Assembly: GCA_900110005.1 (NCBI GenBank)
Contig: FOCC01000002.1
Location: forward strand, 124,001 to 188,000
DNA length: 64,000 nucleotides
Source: Ligilactobacillus sp. WC1T17
GTDB taxonomy: Bacteria > Bacillota > Bacilli > Lactobacillales > Lactobacillaceae
Reading direction: 5' to 3'
In this document: positions 9,256-19,702 of the stretch, piece after piece
How the letters are laid out: each line of letters starts with the position of its first letter
How positions within the stretch are numbered: the first letter of the stretch is position 1
Notes under the pieces: generated by a model
What the model was told of the DNA's origin: nothing
Database searches by the model: none
What the model saw: the letters and a program-made list of their open reading frames with translations, nothing else
Program-made: the position numbers and the translations under genes

Positions 9256-11670
9256 TTAATCAGCGTCTTTAGCTGCATTGATTCCGGCAAAACGCCCATA
9301 AGTAAAGATGTCCGCCAAAGAATTTCCCCCTAAACGGTTGCCGGCATGAATTCCGCCAGCAACTTCGCCAGCAGCATATAACCCTTTAATGGTGTGGCCA
9401 TTCTTATCCAAAACATGCGCTTCGGTATCAATCTTAAGTCCACCCATGGTATGGTGGATAGCTGGACGCCGCGGTGTTGCATAGAATGGTGGCTTAACAA
9501 CCTTCAAATCAAAGACTTCCTTGCCAAATTCAGGATCTTGACCTTGATCAACATATTGGTTGTATTTAGCAACTGTATCAACCAAAGTCTGTGGATCAAT
9601 ATTAATTTGTTTAGCCAAATCTTCCAAAGTATCAGCTCTAAATAAGGTTCCGGCCGCAACTTGAGCATCAAGTTGTTCATCAGAAGTATTATAAGCAGTA
9701 TCTTTAATGGCATCATCGGCGATTAAATAGAATAACCCGCCATTATCAAAGGCTGCTTTGGACAAAACATCCCGTCCAGCATATTCATCGACAAAGCGCT
9801 TCCCTTGTTGGTTAACCATGACATAATTTGCCGGTGGACATTGGATACCTGTGAATAAAGCCCCAGTCTTTGGATCTGATACAGGCATCATTTGGGTAAA
9901 GCCCATGCCAACTAAGTCAGCACCAACACTGACCCCAAGTTTAATCCCATCGCCGGTAATCGCCGGTGAATTTGAAGTAGCAATATCATCAGCAATTTCT
10001 TTCCAGTAGGTGTTGTACTTTTGTACCATCTTGGTATTGGCACCAAAACCGCCTGAAGCCAACACAACCCCTCCACGGGTATGAACAATAACTTCATGAC
10101 CATCTTTAGCGCGACCCACTAAGCCGCAAACAGCGCCATCTTTGGTCCGTAGTTTGACAACCGGTGTTTCGGTTAAAATCATGCCGCCATGTTCCAAGAC
10201 CCATTTCTTCAATGCTTTGATGAAGGCAAAACCTAAGCCTTCAATTGGTTTATGTCCCCGACGCCATAAAGCACCAACCGGCATTGTCACTTGACTCTTG
10301 TCAAATTCTACGCCGATATCTTCCAGCCATTTAACTGAATCAAGGCAATTGTCGATTAATTTCTTAACCAAATCATATTGGCCGTGAATTTCGTTACCTT
10401 GAAGATCAACCCGTTTTCCGCCTAAGTAAGTTTGAATCTCATGGAGCAGGTTTGAATCAAACAAATAGTCAGCACCTGAATCAAGATATTTTTGCAGTTG
10501 TTTTTTCAATTCTTTAAAATCAGCTAAATATTCAGGATCAATCGTAGCTTCATCAGTTTCAAGCAGCTTGCGCAAGGTCTTATCTTCACCAGGCAAAGCT
10601 TTAAAAGTTTTTTGCCAGTCAGGATCAGCCGCATTCATCGGACCACCGGCACGTACAGTATTGCCGCCTAAAGCGGGGAATTTTTCCAGCAAGATAACTT
10701 TTTTACCCTGCTGAATAGCCGTAGCAGCCGCAGCCAAACCTGCTCCGCCACCGCCGACAACAGCTACATCAGTCGTCAATTCTTCTTGGGTCAGCATTTT
10801 AGCGCTTGGCTTAGGACGCCGCTTCAAAATATCCGGATCGCCACCGGCCATTTGTACCGCTTGCGCTACCCCATCTAAAATGCCGCGACTAGTTACTGAA
10901 GCGCCCGAAATAGCATCAACATTTAACGTTTGGCCAGCCACAATCTCATCAGGTAATCGGTCAAAGACCACATCAGCAATGCCCTCTGTCTCTCCGGAAC
11001 AATCAACTTCAATAGCTTCAATTCGATCATTTGAGAAGGTTACTTTCATTGGAACCTTGCCGTTGTGTCCCTGTGCAACTACATCATATGACCCTTCCTG
11101 GTAGTGAATTTCTTCAGGCATGTTATAAAAAGTTATTGCCTTGGCAAAACGCATAAAGTTCTTAAAGAAGCCGTCCAACACCACAACTGTTTTTTCATCT
11201 TTAAGTTGTCCTGCTTCATCAAAAGCTGCTTCACTATTTCCTAATAAAAATTCATTTCCCGGCAAAGTGAAAGCATCGACACCTGGGGCTTCTAAAATTT
11301 CTCTTAAATGAATTTGCGCTGTGGCTGAACCAGTATATCTCGTAGAGGTCCCCACAATCATCAAAGGTTTGTCTTGGAAAGGATGATAATCATAAGACAT
11401 CCATTCCAAAAAGCTCTTCAAAGCAGCCGTAATAGTTTGGTTGTGTTCTGAAGTTGAAATAATAAAACCATCTGCCTGAGATAATTTTTCCGCCATCTTT
11501 TTGATAACATCTGATTGACTAAGTTCTTTTGATTCATTGAATAGAGGCAAAGTATTAATCTCAACTAATTCGATTTCAGCTTGATCTTGATAATGTTTTT
11601 GCATAAATTCAAGTAATGTTCTTGTATCAGATTTTTTGGCATTGGTGCCGATAATTCCAAATAATTTCAT
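9256..11670 (-). CDS. Three-domain flavoprotein reductase, fumarate/hydroxycinnamate reductase-like
   Basis: 804 residues. Domain 1 (1-180) is an NAD(P)H-dependent FMN reductase ([17 protein letters not shown]). Domain 2 (about 190-275) is an FMN-binding domain with D252-AISGASVTS, which fits the ApbE flavinylation motif, so covalent FMN is expected. Domain 3 (about 300-804) is the FAD-dependent flavocytochrome c/fumarate reductase fold, with [14 protein letters not shown] at 302-315, the catalytic-type Arg633 in [13 protein letters not shown]739-H740 in IHHTMGG, and Arg779 in GNRLGG. The His that precedes Pro in bona fide fumarate reductases is Met (QMMPV, 593-597). L. plantarum HcrB, a hydroxycinnamate reductase, has the same architecture and a small flavin reductase neighbour. 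Substrate therefore uncertain: fumarate, hydroxycinnamate or another enoate. Cytoplasmic; no signal peptide. Confidence 0.85.
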   Translation of the reverse strand: MKLFGIIGTNAKKSDTRTLLEFMQKHYQDQAEIELVEINTLPLFNESKELSQSDVIKKMAEKLSQADGFIISTSEHNQTITAALKSFLEWMSYDYHPFQDKPLMIVGTSTRYTGSATAQIHLREILEAPGVDAFTLPGNEFLLGNSEAAFDEAGQLKDEKTVVVLDGFFKNFMRFAKAITFYNMPEEIHYQEGSYDVVAQGHNGKVPMKVTFSNDRIEAIEVDCSGETEGIADVVFDRLPDEIVAGQTLNVDAISGASVTSRGILDGVAQAVQMAGGDPDILKRRPKPSAKMLTQEELTTDVAVVGGGGAGLAAAATAIQQGKKVILLEKFPALGGNTVRAGGPMNAADPDWQKTFKALPGEDKTLRKLLETDEATIDPEYLADFKELKKQLQKYLDSGADYLFDSNLLHEIQTYLGGKRVDLQGNEIHGQYDLVKKLIDNCLDSVKWLEDIGVEFDKSQVTMPVGALWRRGHKPIEGLGFAFIKALKKWVLEHGGMILTETPVVKLRTKDGAVCGLVGRAKDGHEVIVHTRGGVVLASGGFGANTKMVQKYNTYWKEIADDIATSNSPAITGDGIKLGVSVGADLVGMGFTQMMPVSDPKTGALFTGIQCPPANYVMVNQQGKRFVDEYAGRDVLSKAAFDNGGLFYLIADDAIKDTAYNTSDEQLDAQVAAGTLFRADTLEDLAKQINIDPQTLVDTVAKYNQYVDQGQDPEFGKEVFDLKVVKPPFYATPRRPAIHHTMGGLKIDTEAHVLDKNGHTIKGLYAAGEVAGGIHAGNRLGGNSLADIFTYGRFAGINAAKDAD

Positions 11671-11682
11671 GCTTACACCACC

Positions 11683-12222
11683 CTAACTTAATTCATATGC
11701 TGCTGCAAAGTTTGCAAAATATTCATCTAAAGCTTTTTGATCATCTACACGGGTTAAATTGCCTTGATCATCGAAAGCTGCCAAGGATTGGCCTAATAAA
11801 AAGCCTTGTCCAATCATAAAATGAGCTTTCATCTCTGGTGCATCCAATACCTGACGCAAATGATTTTGCGCTCTTAACGTTCCCATGCAGCCATAGGAAG
11901 CCCCTACAACCAGCACAGGCTTGTCATCAAGCCCATTTTCACAATAAGTTAACCATTCTAAAACATTGAGCAAAGCTGCCGGTACAGCATGATCATATTC
12001 CGGTGTAGCAATAATAACCCCGTCGCTGGCATGAATTTTGGCTGCTAAAGAGGCAATTTTTTGCGGAGCTTCTTTTGTATCCGGCTTATCAAACAAAGGA
12101 ATTTGATCAATTTCAAAGATTTCAATCTCTGCTTTAGGCGCAAAATGCCGCTTCATATATTGCAGTAAAGTGCGATTCGTTGACTTTTCAGCATTAGTCC
12201 CTACAATTCCTAAAAGTTTCAT
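11683..12222 (-). CDS. NAD(P)H-dependent FMN reductase, partner of the flavoprotein reductase
   Basis: 179 residues of the flavodoxin-like NADPH-dependent FMN reductase family: MKLLGIVGTNAEKSTNRTLL at the N-terminus and the flavin-loop TPEYDHAVPAALLNVLEWL. It aligns along its full length with domain 1 of the downstream 804-residue protein, so the two arose by duplication. It ends 12 bp before that gene and is clearly co-transcribed. The arrangement resembles hcrA-hcrB of L. plantarum. It probably supplies electrons from NAD(P)H to the reductase. Confidence 0.85.
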   Translation of the reverse strand: MKLLGIVGTNAEKSTNRTLLQYMKRHFAPKAEIEIFEIDQIPLFDKPDTKEAPQKIASLAAKIHASDGVIIATPEYDHAVPAALLNVLEWLTYCENGLDDKPVLVVGASYGCMGTLRAQNHLRQVLDAPEMKAHFMIGQGFLLGQSLAAFDDQGNLTRVDDQKALDEYFANFAAAYELS

Positions 12223-12328
12223 AGATATCCTTCTTTCTTTTTCAGATATCGCTTACATCCGCGCTATCATAGCATTAATAACATCTTATATTATATAACA
12301 TGAATTTAAATTTGTGAAATTTTTAGCA

Positions 12329-12364
12329 AAAAAAAGCTAGGACCAGTTAGTCCTAGCTTTTTTT
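12329..12364 (-). terminator. Terminator after argS
   Basis: Stem GCTAGGAC / GTCCTAGC extended by an A-run and T-run to about 15 bp, with a 6-nt loop at 12344-12349. It ends argS and separates it from the reductase operon. Confidence 0.9.
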
Positions 12365-12369
12365 CAAAA

Positions 12370-14064
12370 TTACATTTCATCAGGTGCTTTAACACCAAGC
12401 AAACGCAAAGATTCCTTCAAAACTTCAGCAACACTGTATACCAATGCTAACCGTGCTTCAAGATTTTCATTATCTTCCAAAATTCTTGAATGAGCATAAT
12501 AACGGTTGAAGGCCTTAGCCAAATGAATAGCATACTTAGCCATTACAGATGGTTCATATTCCTTAACAGCACGTTCTACTGTAGCAGGGAAGTCAGATAA
12601 CATCCGCAATGTTTCCCAAGCTTCAGGATCGTCCAATGTATAGCTTGCTTTGGCATCAAAACTCGTCTTACCCGCTTTACGCAAGATACTCATGGCACGT
12701 GCATGTGAATATTGAACGTATGGACCCGTTTCACCTTCAAAACGTACAACTTCTTCCAAACTAAAGTCAAAGTTGTTCAACCGTTCATTCTTCAAATCAT
12801 GGAAGACAACGGCACCAACACCAACAGCTTCGGCAACTTCATCTTTGTTAGCCAAAGATGGATTCTTAGCTTCGATTTGTTCCTTAGCCAATTTTACGGC
12901 ATCATCCAACACTTCTTCTAATAAGACAATCCGGCCGGAACGAGTTGAAAGCTTCTTGCCGTCCTTAGTAATCAAACCAAATGGAATGTGGTGGATATCA
13001 TCTGACCACTCAAAGCCCATTTCCTTTAAAACAGCCTTTAATTGATTAAAGTGGTTCTTTTGTTCATTGCCGACCACGTAAAGTGATTGAACAAAGTTAT
13101 AAGTCCGCTTACGGTAAAGAGCAGCAGCCAAATCACGAGTGATATAAAGGGTTGCACCATCAGTTTTCTTGATCAAGGCTGGGTTCAAGTTGTACTTGGA
13201 TAAGTCAACAATTTGTGCACCCTTGCTTTCATGAAGCAGGCCTTTTTCTTCCAAAATATCAACGATTTCATCCATCTTATCGTTGTAGAAAGCTTCACCA
13301 TTGTAAGAATCAAAGGTGATATCTAAGCGATCATAAACCCGCATAAAGACTTTGAGTGATTCTTCACGGAACCATTTCCAAAGCGCTGTAGCTTCTTCAT
13401 CACCATCTTCTAAGCGTTTGAACCATTGACGTGCTTCTTCATCCAATTCAGGGTGTTCCACGTCTTCTTCATGGAAACGAACATAGTAACGAAGTAAAGA
13501 ATCGATAGGATCTTTTTTAACTTCTTCTTCAGATCCCCACATCTTGTAAGCGCACATCAACTTACCAAATTGTGTACCCCAATCACCCAAGTGGTTGATT
13601 TTAACGGGAGTATAACCCGTCTTTTCTAATAACTTCGCAATTGAATTACCAATAACTGTTGAACGCAAGTGTCCCATTGACATTGGCTTAGCAATGTTAG
13701 GTGATGACATATCAATTGGCACATTGCCGCCTTCACTAGCCTTGTCACCAAAATGTCCGCCTTGGGCAACAACATCAGCTAAAATGTCAGCTGAAAAAGC
13801 TTTTTTATCTAAAAAGAAGTTGACATATGGACCGACAGCTTCAATCTTTTCAAAGCCGGTGTGGTCAATTTTTTCAACTAATTCTTGTGCAATTAATTGT
13901 GGTGCTTTTTTCAAAACGCGGGCTAAAACAAAAGCAGGAAAGGCATAATCACCAAGGTTCAAAGTTTTAGGGGTTTCAATCTTGGCTAAAGCATCTTCTA
14001 CACTTAATTGGCCATCAACGGCTTGGCTGATAGCATTAGCAACCATCTGTTTGTAATCTCTCAT
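12370..14064 (-). CDS. argS: Arginyl-tRNA synthetase
   Basis: Class I aminoacyl-tRNA synthetase of 564 residues. Signature [17 protein letters not shown] carries the HIGH-like element (SMGH, a variant usual in Firmicute ArgRS). The KMSKS-type loop is replaced by [11 protein letters not shown]. The C-terminal DALR anticodon-binding domain contains [18 protein letters not shown] good AGGAGG site precedes ATG. It is controlled by the T-box leader immediately upstream. Confidence 0.97.
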   Translation of the reverse strand: MRDYKQMVANAISQAVDGQLSVEDALAKIETPKTLNLGDYAFPAFVLARVLKKAPQLIAQELVEKIDHTGFEKIEAVGPYVNFFLDKKAFSADILADVVAQGGHFGDKASEGGNVPIDMSSPNIAKPMSMGHLRSTVIGNSIAKLLEKTGYTPVKINHLGDWGTQFGKLMCAYKMWGSEEEVKKDPIDSLLRYYVRFHEEDVEHPELDEEARQWFKRLEDGDEEATALWKWFREESLKVFMRVYDRLDITFDSYNGEAFYNDKMDEIVDILEEKGLLHESKGAQIVDLSKYNLNPALIKKTDGATLYITRDLAAALYRKRTYNFVQSLYVVGNEQKNHFNQLKAVLKEMGFEWSDDIHHIPFGLITKDGKKLSTRSGRIVLLEEVLDDAVKLAKEQIEAKNPSLANKDEVAEAVGVGAVVFHDLKNERLNNFDFSLEEVVRFEGETGPYVQYSHARAMSILRKAGKTSFDAKASYTLDDPEAWETLRMLSDFPATVERAVKEYEPSVMAKYAIHLAKAFNRYYAHSRILEDNENLEARLALVYSVAEVLKESLRLLGVKAPDEM

Positions 14065-14094
14065 CTTAACATCCTCCTAAAATTTTAAAAAACG

Positions 14095-14285
14095 GATAAA
14101 AAAAACGCCTCTTGTAAAAAACAAGAGACGAGATTGCCCGCGGTACCACTCTAATTGAATATAAATCCACTCAATATTAAAATGTATCCTAAAAAGTGCG
14201 CTTCACTAACCGCCACTATCTAGCTTCCATCAACCTAGACTCGCTTAAAGCTTTGTATTAGCTACTCTTCTTTTATAATCGGAAA
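14095..14285 (-). promoter_or_regulatory. Arginine-specific T-box riboswitch controlling argS
   Basis: On the minus strand the leader contains the invariant T-box AGAGTGGTACCGCGG (within 14138-14152). After it comes a terminator hairpin (14105-14129, CTCTTGT/ACAAGAG arms) and a T-run. Upstream are Stem I elements (AGCGAGTCTAGGTTGATGG and AGCTAGA). The sequence GTGAAGCGCACTTT places CGC, an arginine codon, in the specifier position (14198-14200), matching the gene downstream. Uncharged tRNA-Arg should stabilise the antiterminator and raise argS expression. It begins only about 20 nt after the tRNA-Gly gene. Confidence 0.9.
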
Positions 14286-14307
14286 GACCGCTATCCGTAG
14301 GGTCAAA

Positions 14308-14378
14308 AGCGGGTGACGAGAATCGAACTCGCGACATCAGCTTGGGAAGCTGGGATTTTACCACTAAACTACACCCGC
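14308..14378 (-). tRNA. tRNA-Gly (anticodon CCC)
   Basis: A full cloverleaf can be drawn: acceptor GCGGGTG/CACCCGC, D arm GTTTAGTGGTAAAAT, anticodon loop TTCCCAA giving CCC, and T arm CGAG-TTCGATT-CTCG. The discriminator is T and CCA is not encoded. The outermost anticodon-stem pair is C-A and D-stem closure is G-U, minor differences from the UCC isoacceptor. A promoter-like ATGACA-17-TAAAAT lies just upstream (about 14395-14425). Confidence 0.95.
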
Positions 14379-14425
14379 ATAACAAAAGTAATTTTAACAT
14401 ACTTTTGTCGAATTGTCATCATTTT

Positions 14426-14638
14426 TTATGCAGTAATTTTTTTCATGTGTTTTAAGCTAACCACTGTGCGGTTATGCAAATCACCTACAGCCTCTTTATC
14501 CTCGTCATGATGTTTAACGATTTCAACAACGGCTGAATTTTCGTAAATTTTTTCAATTTTGCCTTCAAAGTCATATTTCATTGAGGCGAATTTATCACAT
14601 GTCACATGATCACCAATTTGAAAATTTGTTTCCATCAT
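14426..14638 (-). CDS. DUF2187 (YkvS-like) small protein
   Basis: 70 residues: FQIGDHVTCD, FEGKIEKIYENSAVVEI and RTVVSLKHMKKI fit the DUF2187 pattern of small SH3/KOW-like beta-barrel proteins found across Bacilli. The start is either of two adjacent ATG codons after AGGTG. Function unknown. It stands alone between the MATE gene and tRNA-Gly. Confidence 0.75.
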   Translation of the reverse strand: MMETNFQIGDHVTCDKFASMKYDFEGKIEKIYENSAVVEIVKHHDEDKEAVGDLHNRTVVSLKHMKKITA

Positions 14639-14714
14639 TTCACCTACTTGTCTATTACAATGGTATGTATGTTAACAAACTATTTTTAAAAAAGCAAGTC
14701 CTTTTTTAAATTTT

Positions 14715-16073
14715 TTATTTATCTTTTTTTAATGACGCCTGTGCCCTTTGTTTTAACATCTTATGCGCTTTCACATACGACGGGATTAATACAAAACATG
14801 ATCCAGCCCAAGCCATTGGGTTAGCAAAACACGCCCCTGCATAACCGAACATTTTAGCTAAGATCAAAGCTGCTGTACTTCGCATGACTAGTTCCGCCAC
14901 TCCAGCTAGGGTCGGTACAATACTTTGTCCTAATCCCTGCAAAGTATACCGAATAATAAATAAAATCCCTAAAATCCAATAACCTGAACAAGTAATCCTA
15001 AAATAAGTCTGCGATAAATTCAAAACAGCCAGCGACTGGTGACCGATAAATAAAGTAACTAATTGTCGTCCGCAAGTAATGATTAAAATCGCTGCTATCA
15101 AAGCAAAGGCCATTGAAACCATTAAAATCTGTTTCACACCCAATAAAATACGCTCATACTTGCGGGCTCCATAATTTTGAGCCGTAAAAGTAGCCATGGC
15201 AACCCCAAAAGACATCAGGGGTAAAGACGCCAGCTGATCAATCTTACTGCCTGCTGTCGATGAAGCTACTGCAACCGTCCCCAAACTATTTAATGCCGAC
15301 TGCAATAAAACTGAACCGACAGCAATTATTGAAGCTTGAAAAGCCATGGGTAAGCCGACATATAGGTGACTGCCAACCGCTTTTTTGGTAATCTGCTTAA
15401 AATCAGCTAATTTAACCTGCAAAAGCGGTAATTTTTTGACAATATAAATAATGCATAAAACTACCGATAAACTTTGTGCCAAAATAGTAGCAAAACCGGC
15501 TCCGGCAATGCCCCATTTAAAAACAACAATGAAAAGCAGCTCTAAAATAACATTGACAATCGTTGCAATAATCAAAAAATAAAGCGGCGTTTTACTATCA
15601 CCTAAAGCCCGAATAATATTAGCCATTAAATTATAAGCCATCGAAATGCATAATCCACCAAAAATAATGGAAATAAAGGTCTTAGCATCAGCCTCAATTG
15701 CTTTAGGCGTTTGCATCAAATCTAAGATATTGCCGACAAATTTTAAGCTAAAAGCAGTTAAGAGCAACGTTACCACCAGGGTAATCACAATACTTACCGC
15801 AAAAGACAAGCGAACTTTATGATAATCTTTAGCGCCAAAATATTGAGCCGTTAAAATCGATAAGCCTGCCGTTAACCCTTGAGCAAAGCCTATAATTAAA
15901 AATTGGATACCCCCCGTTGACCCAACGGCAGCCAAGGCATTAACCCCCAGTGTTTGGCCTACAATAATAGTATCAGACAGACTATAAAGTTGCTGAAACA
16001 AGTTGCCGACTAGCAAAGGAATGGCAAACAATAAAATTAATTTGAGCGGTTTCCCTTCAGTTAAACTTTTCAT
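14715..16073 (-). CDS. MATE family multidrug/Na+ antiporter
   Basis: 452 residues, twelve predicted membrane helices in two homologous halves. The N-terminus GNLFQQLYSLSDTIIVGQTLG and the repeat-like TAGSKIDQLASLPLMSFGVA are typical of the NorM/DinF-type MATE superfamily (MatE domain). It overlaps the upstream LysR gene by 17 bp, so the regulator probably controls it together with itself. Substrate unknown. Confidence 0.9.
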   Translation of the reverse strand: MKSLTEGKPLKLILLFAIPLLVGNLFQQLYSLSDTIIVGQTLGVNALAAVGSTGGIQFLIIGFAQGLTAGLSILTAQYFGAKDYHKVRLSFAVSIVITLVVTLLLTAFSLKFVGNILDLMQTPKAIEADAKTFISIIFGGLCISMAYNLMANIIRALGDSKTPLYFLIIATIVNVILELLFIVVFKWGIAGAGFATILAQSLSVVLCIIYIVKKLPLLQVKLADFKQITKKAVGSHLYVGLPMAFQASIIAVGSVLLQSALNSLGTVAVASSTAGSKIDQLASLPLMSFGVAMATFTAQNYGARKYERILLGVKQILMVSMAFALIAAILIITCGRQLVTLFIGHQSLAVLNLSQTYFRITCSGYWILGILFIIRYTLQGLGQSIVPTLAGVAELVMRSTAALILAKMFGYAGACFANPMAWAGSCFVLIPSYVKAHKMLKQRAQASLKKDK

Positions 16074-16968
16074 CCAACATCAATCCATCCTTCCCATACC
16101 GTTTCAAGAGATAAGCTTTAATTTCAGCCATAAAAGCTTCAGTTGAGGGTGTTCTTTGATCTTTGGCATGTGTTGCCAGACAAATATGCCGGTAAAAATC
16201 ACCTTCAAAAGGATAGCACACAACATGACCTGAAAGCTTTTTTAAGGCCAATTCCGGCAAAATACCGAAGCCTAAGCCAGATTCAACCATCGCAATGATT
16301 GAAGCATCATCGATACTGTATTGAATTGAATTAACCGACACATGAAATGCATCGAGGGCTTTTTTCGTATCACGATCATAATCAATCTCTTGCAAAATAA
16401 AAGGTTTATCTTTGACATCTTGGGCAATAACCGTCCGACCATTTTGCGGAATAAAACCTTCAGGAGCTACACAATAAATCCGGTCGCGATACAACGGTAA
16501 AACGGTCAATTTTTCTTTAATCGGCAAAGCTGAAAAAGCCAAATCAAGTGTCCCAAGCCTTACTGCTTCAGCGACTTCATTAAACGGTCCCTGTCTAACT
16601 GAAATTTCAATGTCAGGATATTTTTGTTTAAAGTTATTAATAATATCCGGCAGCCAATTGATGCAGACACTGCTGAAAGCTCCAATTCGGATAGTACCTT
16701 GGTTTAACCCCTTAATCTTGGCTGCTGCTTCTGTTAGTTTAGCCTCAGCATTCAAAATCTCTTGAATAATCGGCAAGATTTTTTTGCCATCCGGCGTCAA
16801 GGTTACTCCCGTGCGGTTGCGTAAAAATAAGGCAAAGCCAAGCTCTGCTTCTAAACCTGAAATTGAGTGGCTGATAGCAGACGGCGTGACATTTAAGGTG
16901 TTAGCTGCCGCGACAAACGTTTTTTGTTTGACCACCTCAGCAAAAATTTTATATGCAAAATCAGTCAT
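16057..16968 (-). CDS. LysR-type transcriptional regulator
   Basis: 303 residues: N-terminal winged HTH (MTDFAYKIFAEVVKQKTF, TPSAISHSISGLEAELG) and a LysR substrate-binding domain (about 90-300). I prefer the ATG at 16968 over the one at 16977, because AAAGGA lies at the right distance from the former and overlaps the latter. It is translationally coupled to the MATE exporter, whose expression it probably controls. Ligand not predictable. Confidence 0.88.
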   Translation of the reverse strand: MTDFAYKIFAEVVKQKTFVAAANTLNVTPSAISHSISGLEAELGFALFLRNRTGVTLTPDGKKILPIIQEILNAEAKLTEAAAKIKGLNQGTIRIGAFSSVCINWLPDIINNFKQKYPDIEISVRQGPFNEVAEAVRLGTLDLAFSALPIKEKLTVLPLYRDRIYCVAPEGFIPQNGRTVIAQDVKDKPFILQEIDYDRDTKKALDAFHVSVNSIQYSIDDASIIAMVESGLGFGILPELALKKLSGHVVCYPFEGDFYRHICLATHAKDQRTPSTEAFMAEIKAYLLKRYGKDGLMLDEKFN

Positions 16969-17032
16969 GATAACCATCCTTTCTCATTCAGAGTAGCACT
17001 TGTTGGTACAAATTTCAAACGTTATTTCTAAT

Positions 17033-17060
17033 AAAAAAGCCGTCTTGAAAGACAGCTCTT
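17033..17060 (-). terminator. Terminator after pepN
   Basis: Minus-strand stem AGCTGTCTT / AAGACGGCT, with one G-U pair and a tiny loop, followed by a T-run. Confidence 0.8.
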
Positions 17061-17068
17061 TTGGCTAT

Positions 17069-19600
17069 TTATAAAGCAGCTGTAATTGCTTTAACAACCG
17101 CTTCTTTTTGTCGGCTGATCAAGTTAACCCGGCTTTGAATAACTTCCGTATCCATCTTGATTTCACGTGTCAAGGCGGGCTGATCAAGCTTATCTGCAAA
17201 GAAGGCTTTAAATTCATCCAAACGTTCCTGCGTTTTGAAAATGCGAGCAATGACAGTAATATAAGTAGGAAATTCCATATCACCACCAACTGTGGCTTTT
17301 AACCATGACCAATCATCCCTAATCCACTTCCAAGCTAATTCTTGACCAAAGTCATTAGCTAATACTGCGCCAAACCAGCCCCGTAAATCTTGCGGTTTAA
17401 TGGTATCGGCATCTTCAAAGGAAGCTACCAGTGAAGCTAAAAGTTCAGGATCTTGCGTCTTAGTCAAAGCATAAGACAAATCTTTTTTATAACTAGGATC
17501 AACGGCCTTGCGGTAAGCATTTAACAACCGTTCAAACAAGGCTTTATCACCATAGTTAACCACTTCATTTTTCAAAATATAAGGTCTAATCCCTGCCGGC
17601 AGTGCTAATAAATCAGCTTCATACTTTTGGAACAAGTCATGGGCCTGAGCTTTAGCTGCTTCATTTTCAGCATACAAAGCCGCATTTAAAATATATGGCC
17701 GCGTTAATTGATCATCATCGCTTTCAGCAGCCTTAGCTAATAAACCTAAGCGTTCAAAGTTAGCCGAACTCAGTTTAGCGGTAAACTGCTTCAAAGCTGT
17801 TTCTTCTGCGGAATCAGCGGCCACAAATTGCTTTAAATCATTGACCACTGTATATAAGTAGCTGTTAACCATTTCAGAATGGTTATCCTTAAATAAAGCC
17901 AACAGTGGAATTAATTGGGCATAAGTTGTTACTTGGCCTTGGGCTAAGAATCGCAAATCCTGCATTAACTGCAGCTTAGAAATATTATCAAGTGCTGCTT
18001 GCTCAGCTAAAATATCGTCTAATAATACTTGATCATATTCGACGATAAAATGAGCGTTATTTTCAAGGTTTAAACGGAAGGCTTGTCCTTGTTGTTGACG
18101 TAATTTAGTATAATCTTCAATAACCAAGGTTTGATCTTTCATCAACGTTGGAACATCTTTAAAATTGCTATTTAAAGGAATTTGCCACAAACGGCCCTGA
18201 TCTTGACCTTGGCCAATAAAGAATTGCTTTTGGCTTAAATGCAAAGCATCATCTTTTAACTCCACTTTGACTACCGGATAACCTGGCTGTTCCAGCCATG
18301 AATGCATAACAGCCCCAATATCAAGCCCGCAAGCTTGACCCAAAGCCTGCCACAAGTCATCCCCAGAGGCATTGCCATATTGATGCTTAGCAAAGTAAGC
18401 TTTTAAACCTGATCGCAAAGCTTCGTCCCCAATCAAGGAACGCACCATGACTAACAATCGCGATCCTTTGGCATAAACAATAGCTCCGTCAAACAAGGTA
18501 TCAATTTCGGCTGGATTTTTAACTTCAACGTGCACTGATTGCACCCCATCAGTAGCATCACGTGTCAAAGCAGCCACAGCTTCTGAGGTTTGGAAGGTTT
18601 CCCAAATATTCCAGCTTGGTTCCAAAGCGTCAACGGCCACATATTCCATCATATTGGCAAAACTTTCATTAAGCCATAAATCATCCCACCACTTCATCGT
18701 TACCAAATCACCAAACCATTGATGGGCTAATTCATGTGTAATAACCGTTGCAACTAATTTCTTTTGATCTAAAGCTGTATTTTCAGAATCAACCAATAGA
18801 TAAGCTTCACGATATGTTACCAAGCCCCAGTTTTCCATCGCCCCAGCGGAAAAATCAGGCAAAGCTAGTTGCCAAGAATGCTTGAGCGGATATGGTGTTT
18901 GATAATATTCTTCATAAAATTCAATTGACCGCTTGGCAATATCCAAAGCAAAATCAAGTTCTTTAGGCTGGTGTGCTTTGGTTGCGAAAACACCTATTTC
19001 AACGCCACTGTTTGTTTTCGTCTTTTTGCCTTGTAATTCGCCAAAGGCAAAGGCTACCAAATAAGTTGACATTTTGACTGTTTCTTCAAAGTAGTGTACA
19101 CCATTTTCAACCTTAACTTCCGGCGTATTGGCTAAAGTGGTTTCACCTTCATGTTCATCATACTTCAAAGCTAAAGTAAAAGTAGCCTTAGCTTCAGGTT
19201 CATCCACACAAGGAAAAGCCTGACGGGCGGCATTGGTTTCAAATTGTGTACCAATCAGCTGCTTTTTTTGGCCGGCTACTTCATAATATGAAGGGTAAAT
19301 TCCCATCATCGTATCAGTAAGCTTAGTTTCATATACAATCTTGACTTGAACATCGCCGACAAAACCTAAAGTAATTTTAAGGGCATCATTTTCATCGTCG
19401 ACGACAAAAGGTACTTCATGATCCTTGACGGTTACTTGTTTAATTTGCAAATATTTTTGATGAATAGAGATGGTTTCGTTTAGTGCTTCACCGCTAATTA
19501 ACACCGAACCTTTAATCGTTTTGTGTTCACGGTTAATATCTAAATTTAAATCATAGTGTGCTGGATGGAAATCATTATAAAAACGTAATAATTCAGCCAT
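17069..19600 (-). CDS. pepN: Aminopeptidase N (M1 family)
   Basis: 843 residues from the ATG at 19600, chosen for its purine-rich site and because homologues start MAELxRFY. M1 zinc metallopeptidase with GAMEN at 253-257, HELAH at 289-293 and the third zinc ligand Glu312 in NESFANMMEY. The C-terminal ERAP1-like helical domain is complete. It is the general cytoplasmic aminopeptidase of lactic acid bacteria for casein-derived peptides. No signal peptide. Monocistronic, with its own terminator. Confidence 0.97.
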   Translation of the reverse strand: MAELLRFYNDFHPAHYDLNLDINREHKTIKGSVLISGEALNETISIHQKYLQIKQVTVKDHEVPFVVDDENDALKITLGFVGDVQVKIVYETKLTDTMMGIYPSYYEVAGQKKQLIGTQFETNAARQAFPCVDEPEAKATFTLALKYDEHEGETTLANTPEVKVENGVHYFEETVKMSTYLVAFAFGELQGKKTKTNSGVEIGVFATKAHQPKELDFALDIAKRSIEFYEEYYQTPYPLKHSWQLALPDFSAGAMENWGLVTYREAYLLVDSENTALDQKKLVATVITHELAHQWFGDLVTMKWWDDLWLNESFANMMEYVAVDALEPSWNIWETFQTSEAVAALTRDATDGVQSVHVEVKNPAEIDTLFDGAIVYAKGSRLLVMVRSLIGDEALRSGLKAYFAKHQYGNASGDDLWQALGQACGLDIGAVMHSWLEQPGYPVVKVELKDDALHLSQKQFFIGQGQDQGRLWQIPLNSNFKDVPTLMKDQTLVIEDYTKLRQQQGQAFRLNLENNAHFIVEYDQVLLDDILAEQAALDNISKLQLMQDLRFLAQGQVTTYAQLIPLLALFKDNHSEMVNSYLYTVVNDLKQFVAADSAEETALKQFTAKLSSANFERLGLLAKAAESDDDQLTRPYILNAALYAENEAAKAQAHDLFQKYEADLLALPAGIRPYILKNEVVNYGDKALFERLLNAYRKAVDPSYKKDLSYALTKTQDPELLASLVASFEDADTIKPQDLRGWFGAVLANDFGQELAWKWIRDDWSWLKATVGGDMEFPTYITVIARIFKTQERLDEFKAFFADKLDQPALTREIKMDTEVIQSRVNLISRQKEAVVKAITAAL

Positions 19601-19672
19601 ACTTATCCCTCTTCTTTCATATAAAATCACTAATTCTAATTATACGCTAAAACATCTTTTAATAAAAGAAGC

Positions 19673-19699
19673 AAAAAAGCCGGTTTAACCCGACTTTTC
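19673..19699 (-). terminator. Terminator of the pur operon (after purD)
   Basis: Minus-strand AAGTCGG / CCGGCTT, one U-G pair, 6-nt loop, followed by TTTTTT. Confidence 0.8.
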
Positions 19700-19702
19700 T
19701 TG

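Noticed and set aside
9504..9716. Small frame inside the flavoprotein reductase gene
   Set aside because: Frame shadow without a site and with repeated hydrophobic codons.
14382..14408. 9-bp inverted repeat ACAAAAGTA/TACTTTTGT as a terminator or operator
   Set aside because: It overlaps the likely promoter of tRNA-Gly and lacks a T-run. AT-rich DNA often gives such repeats.
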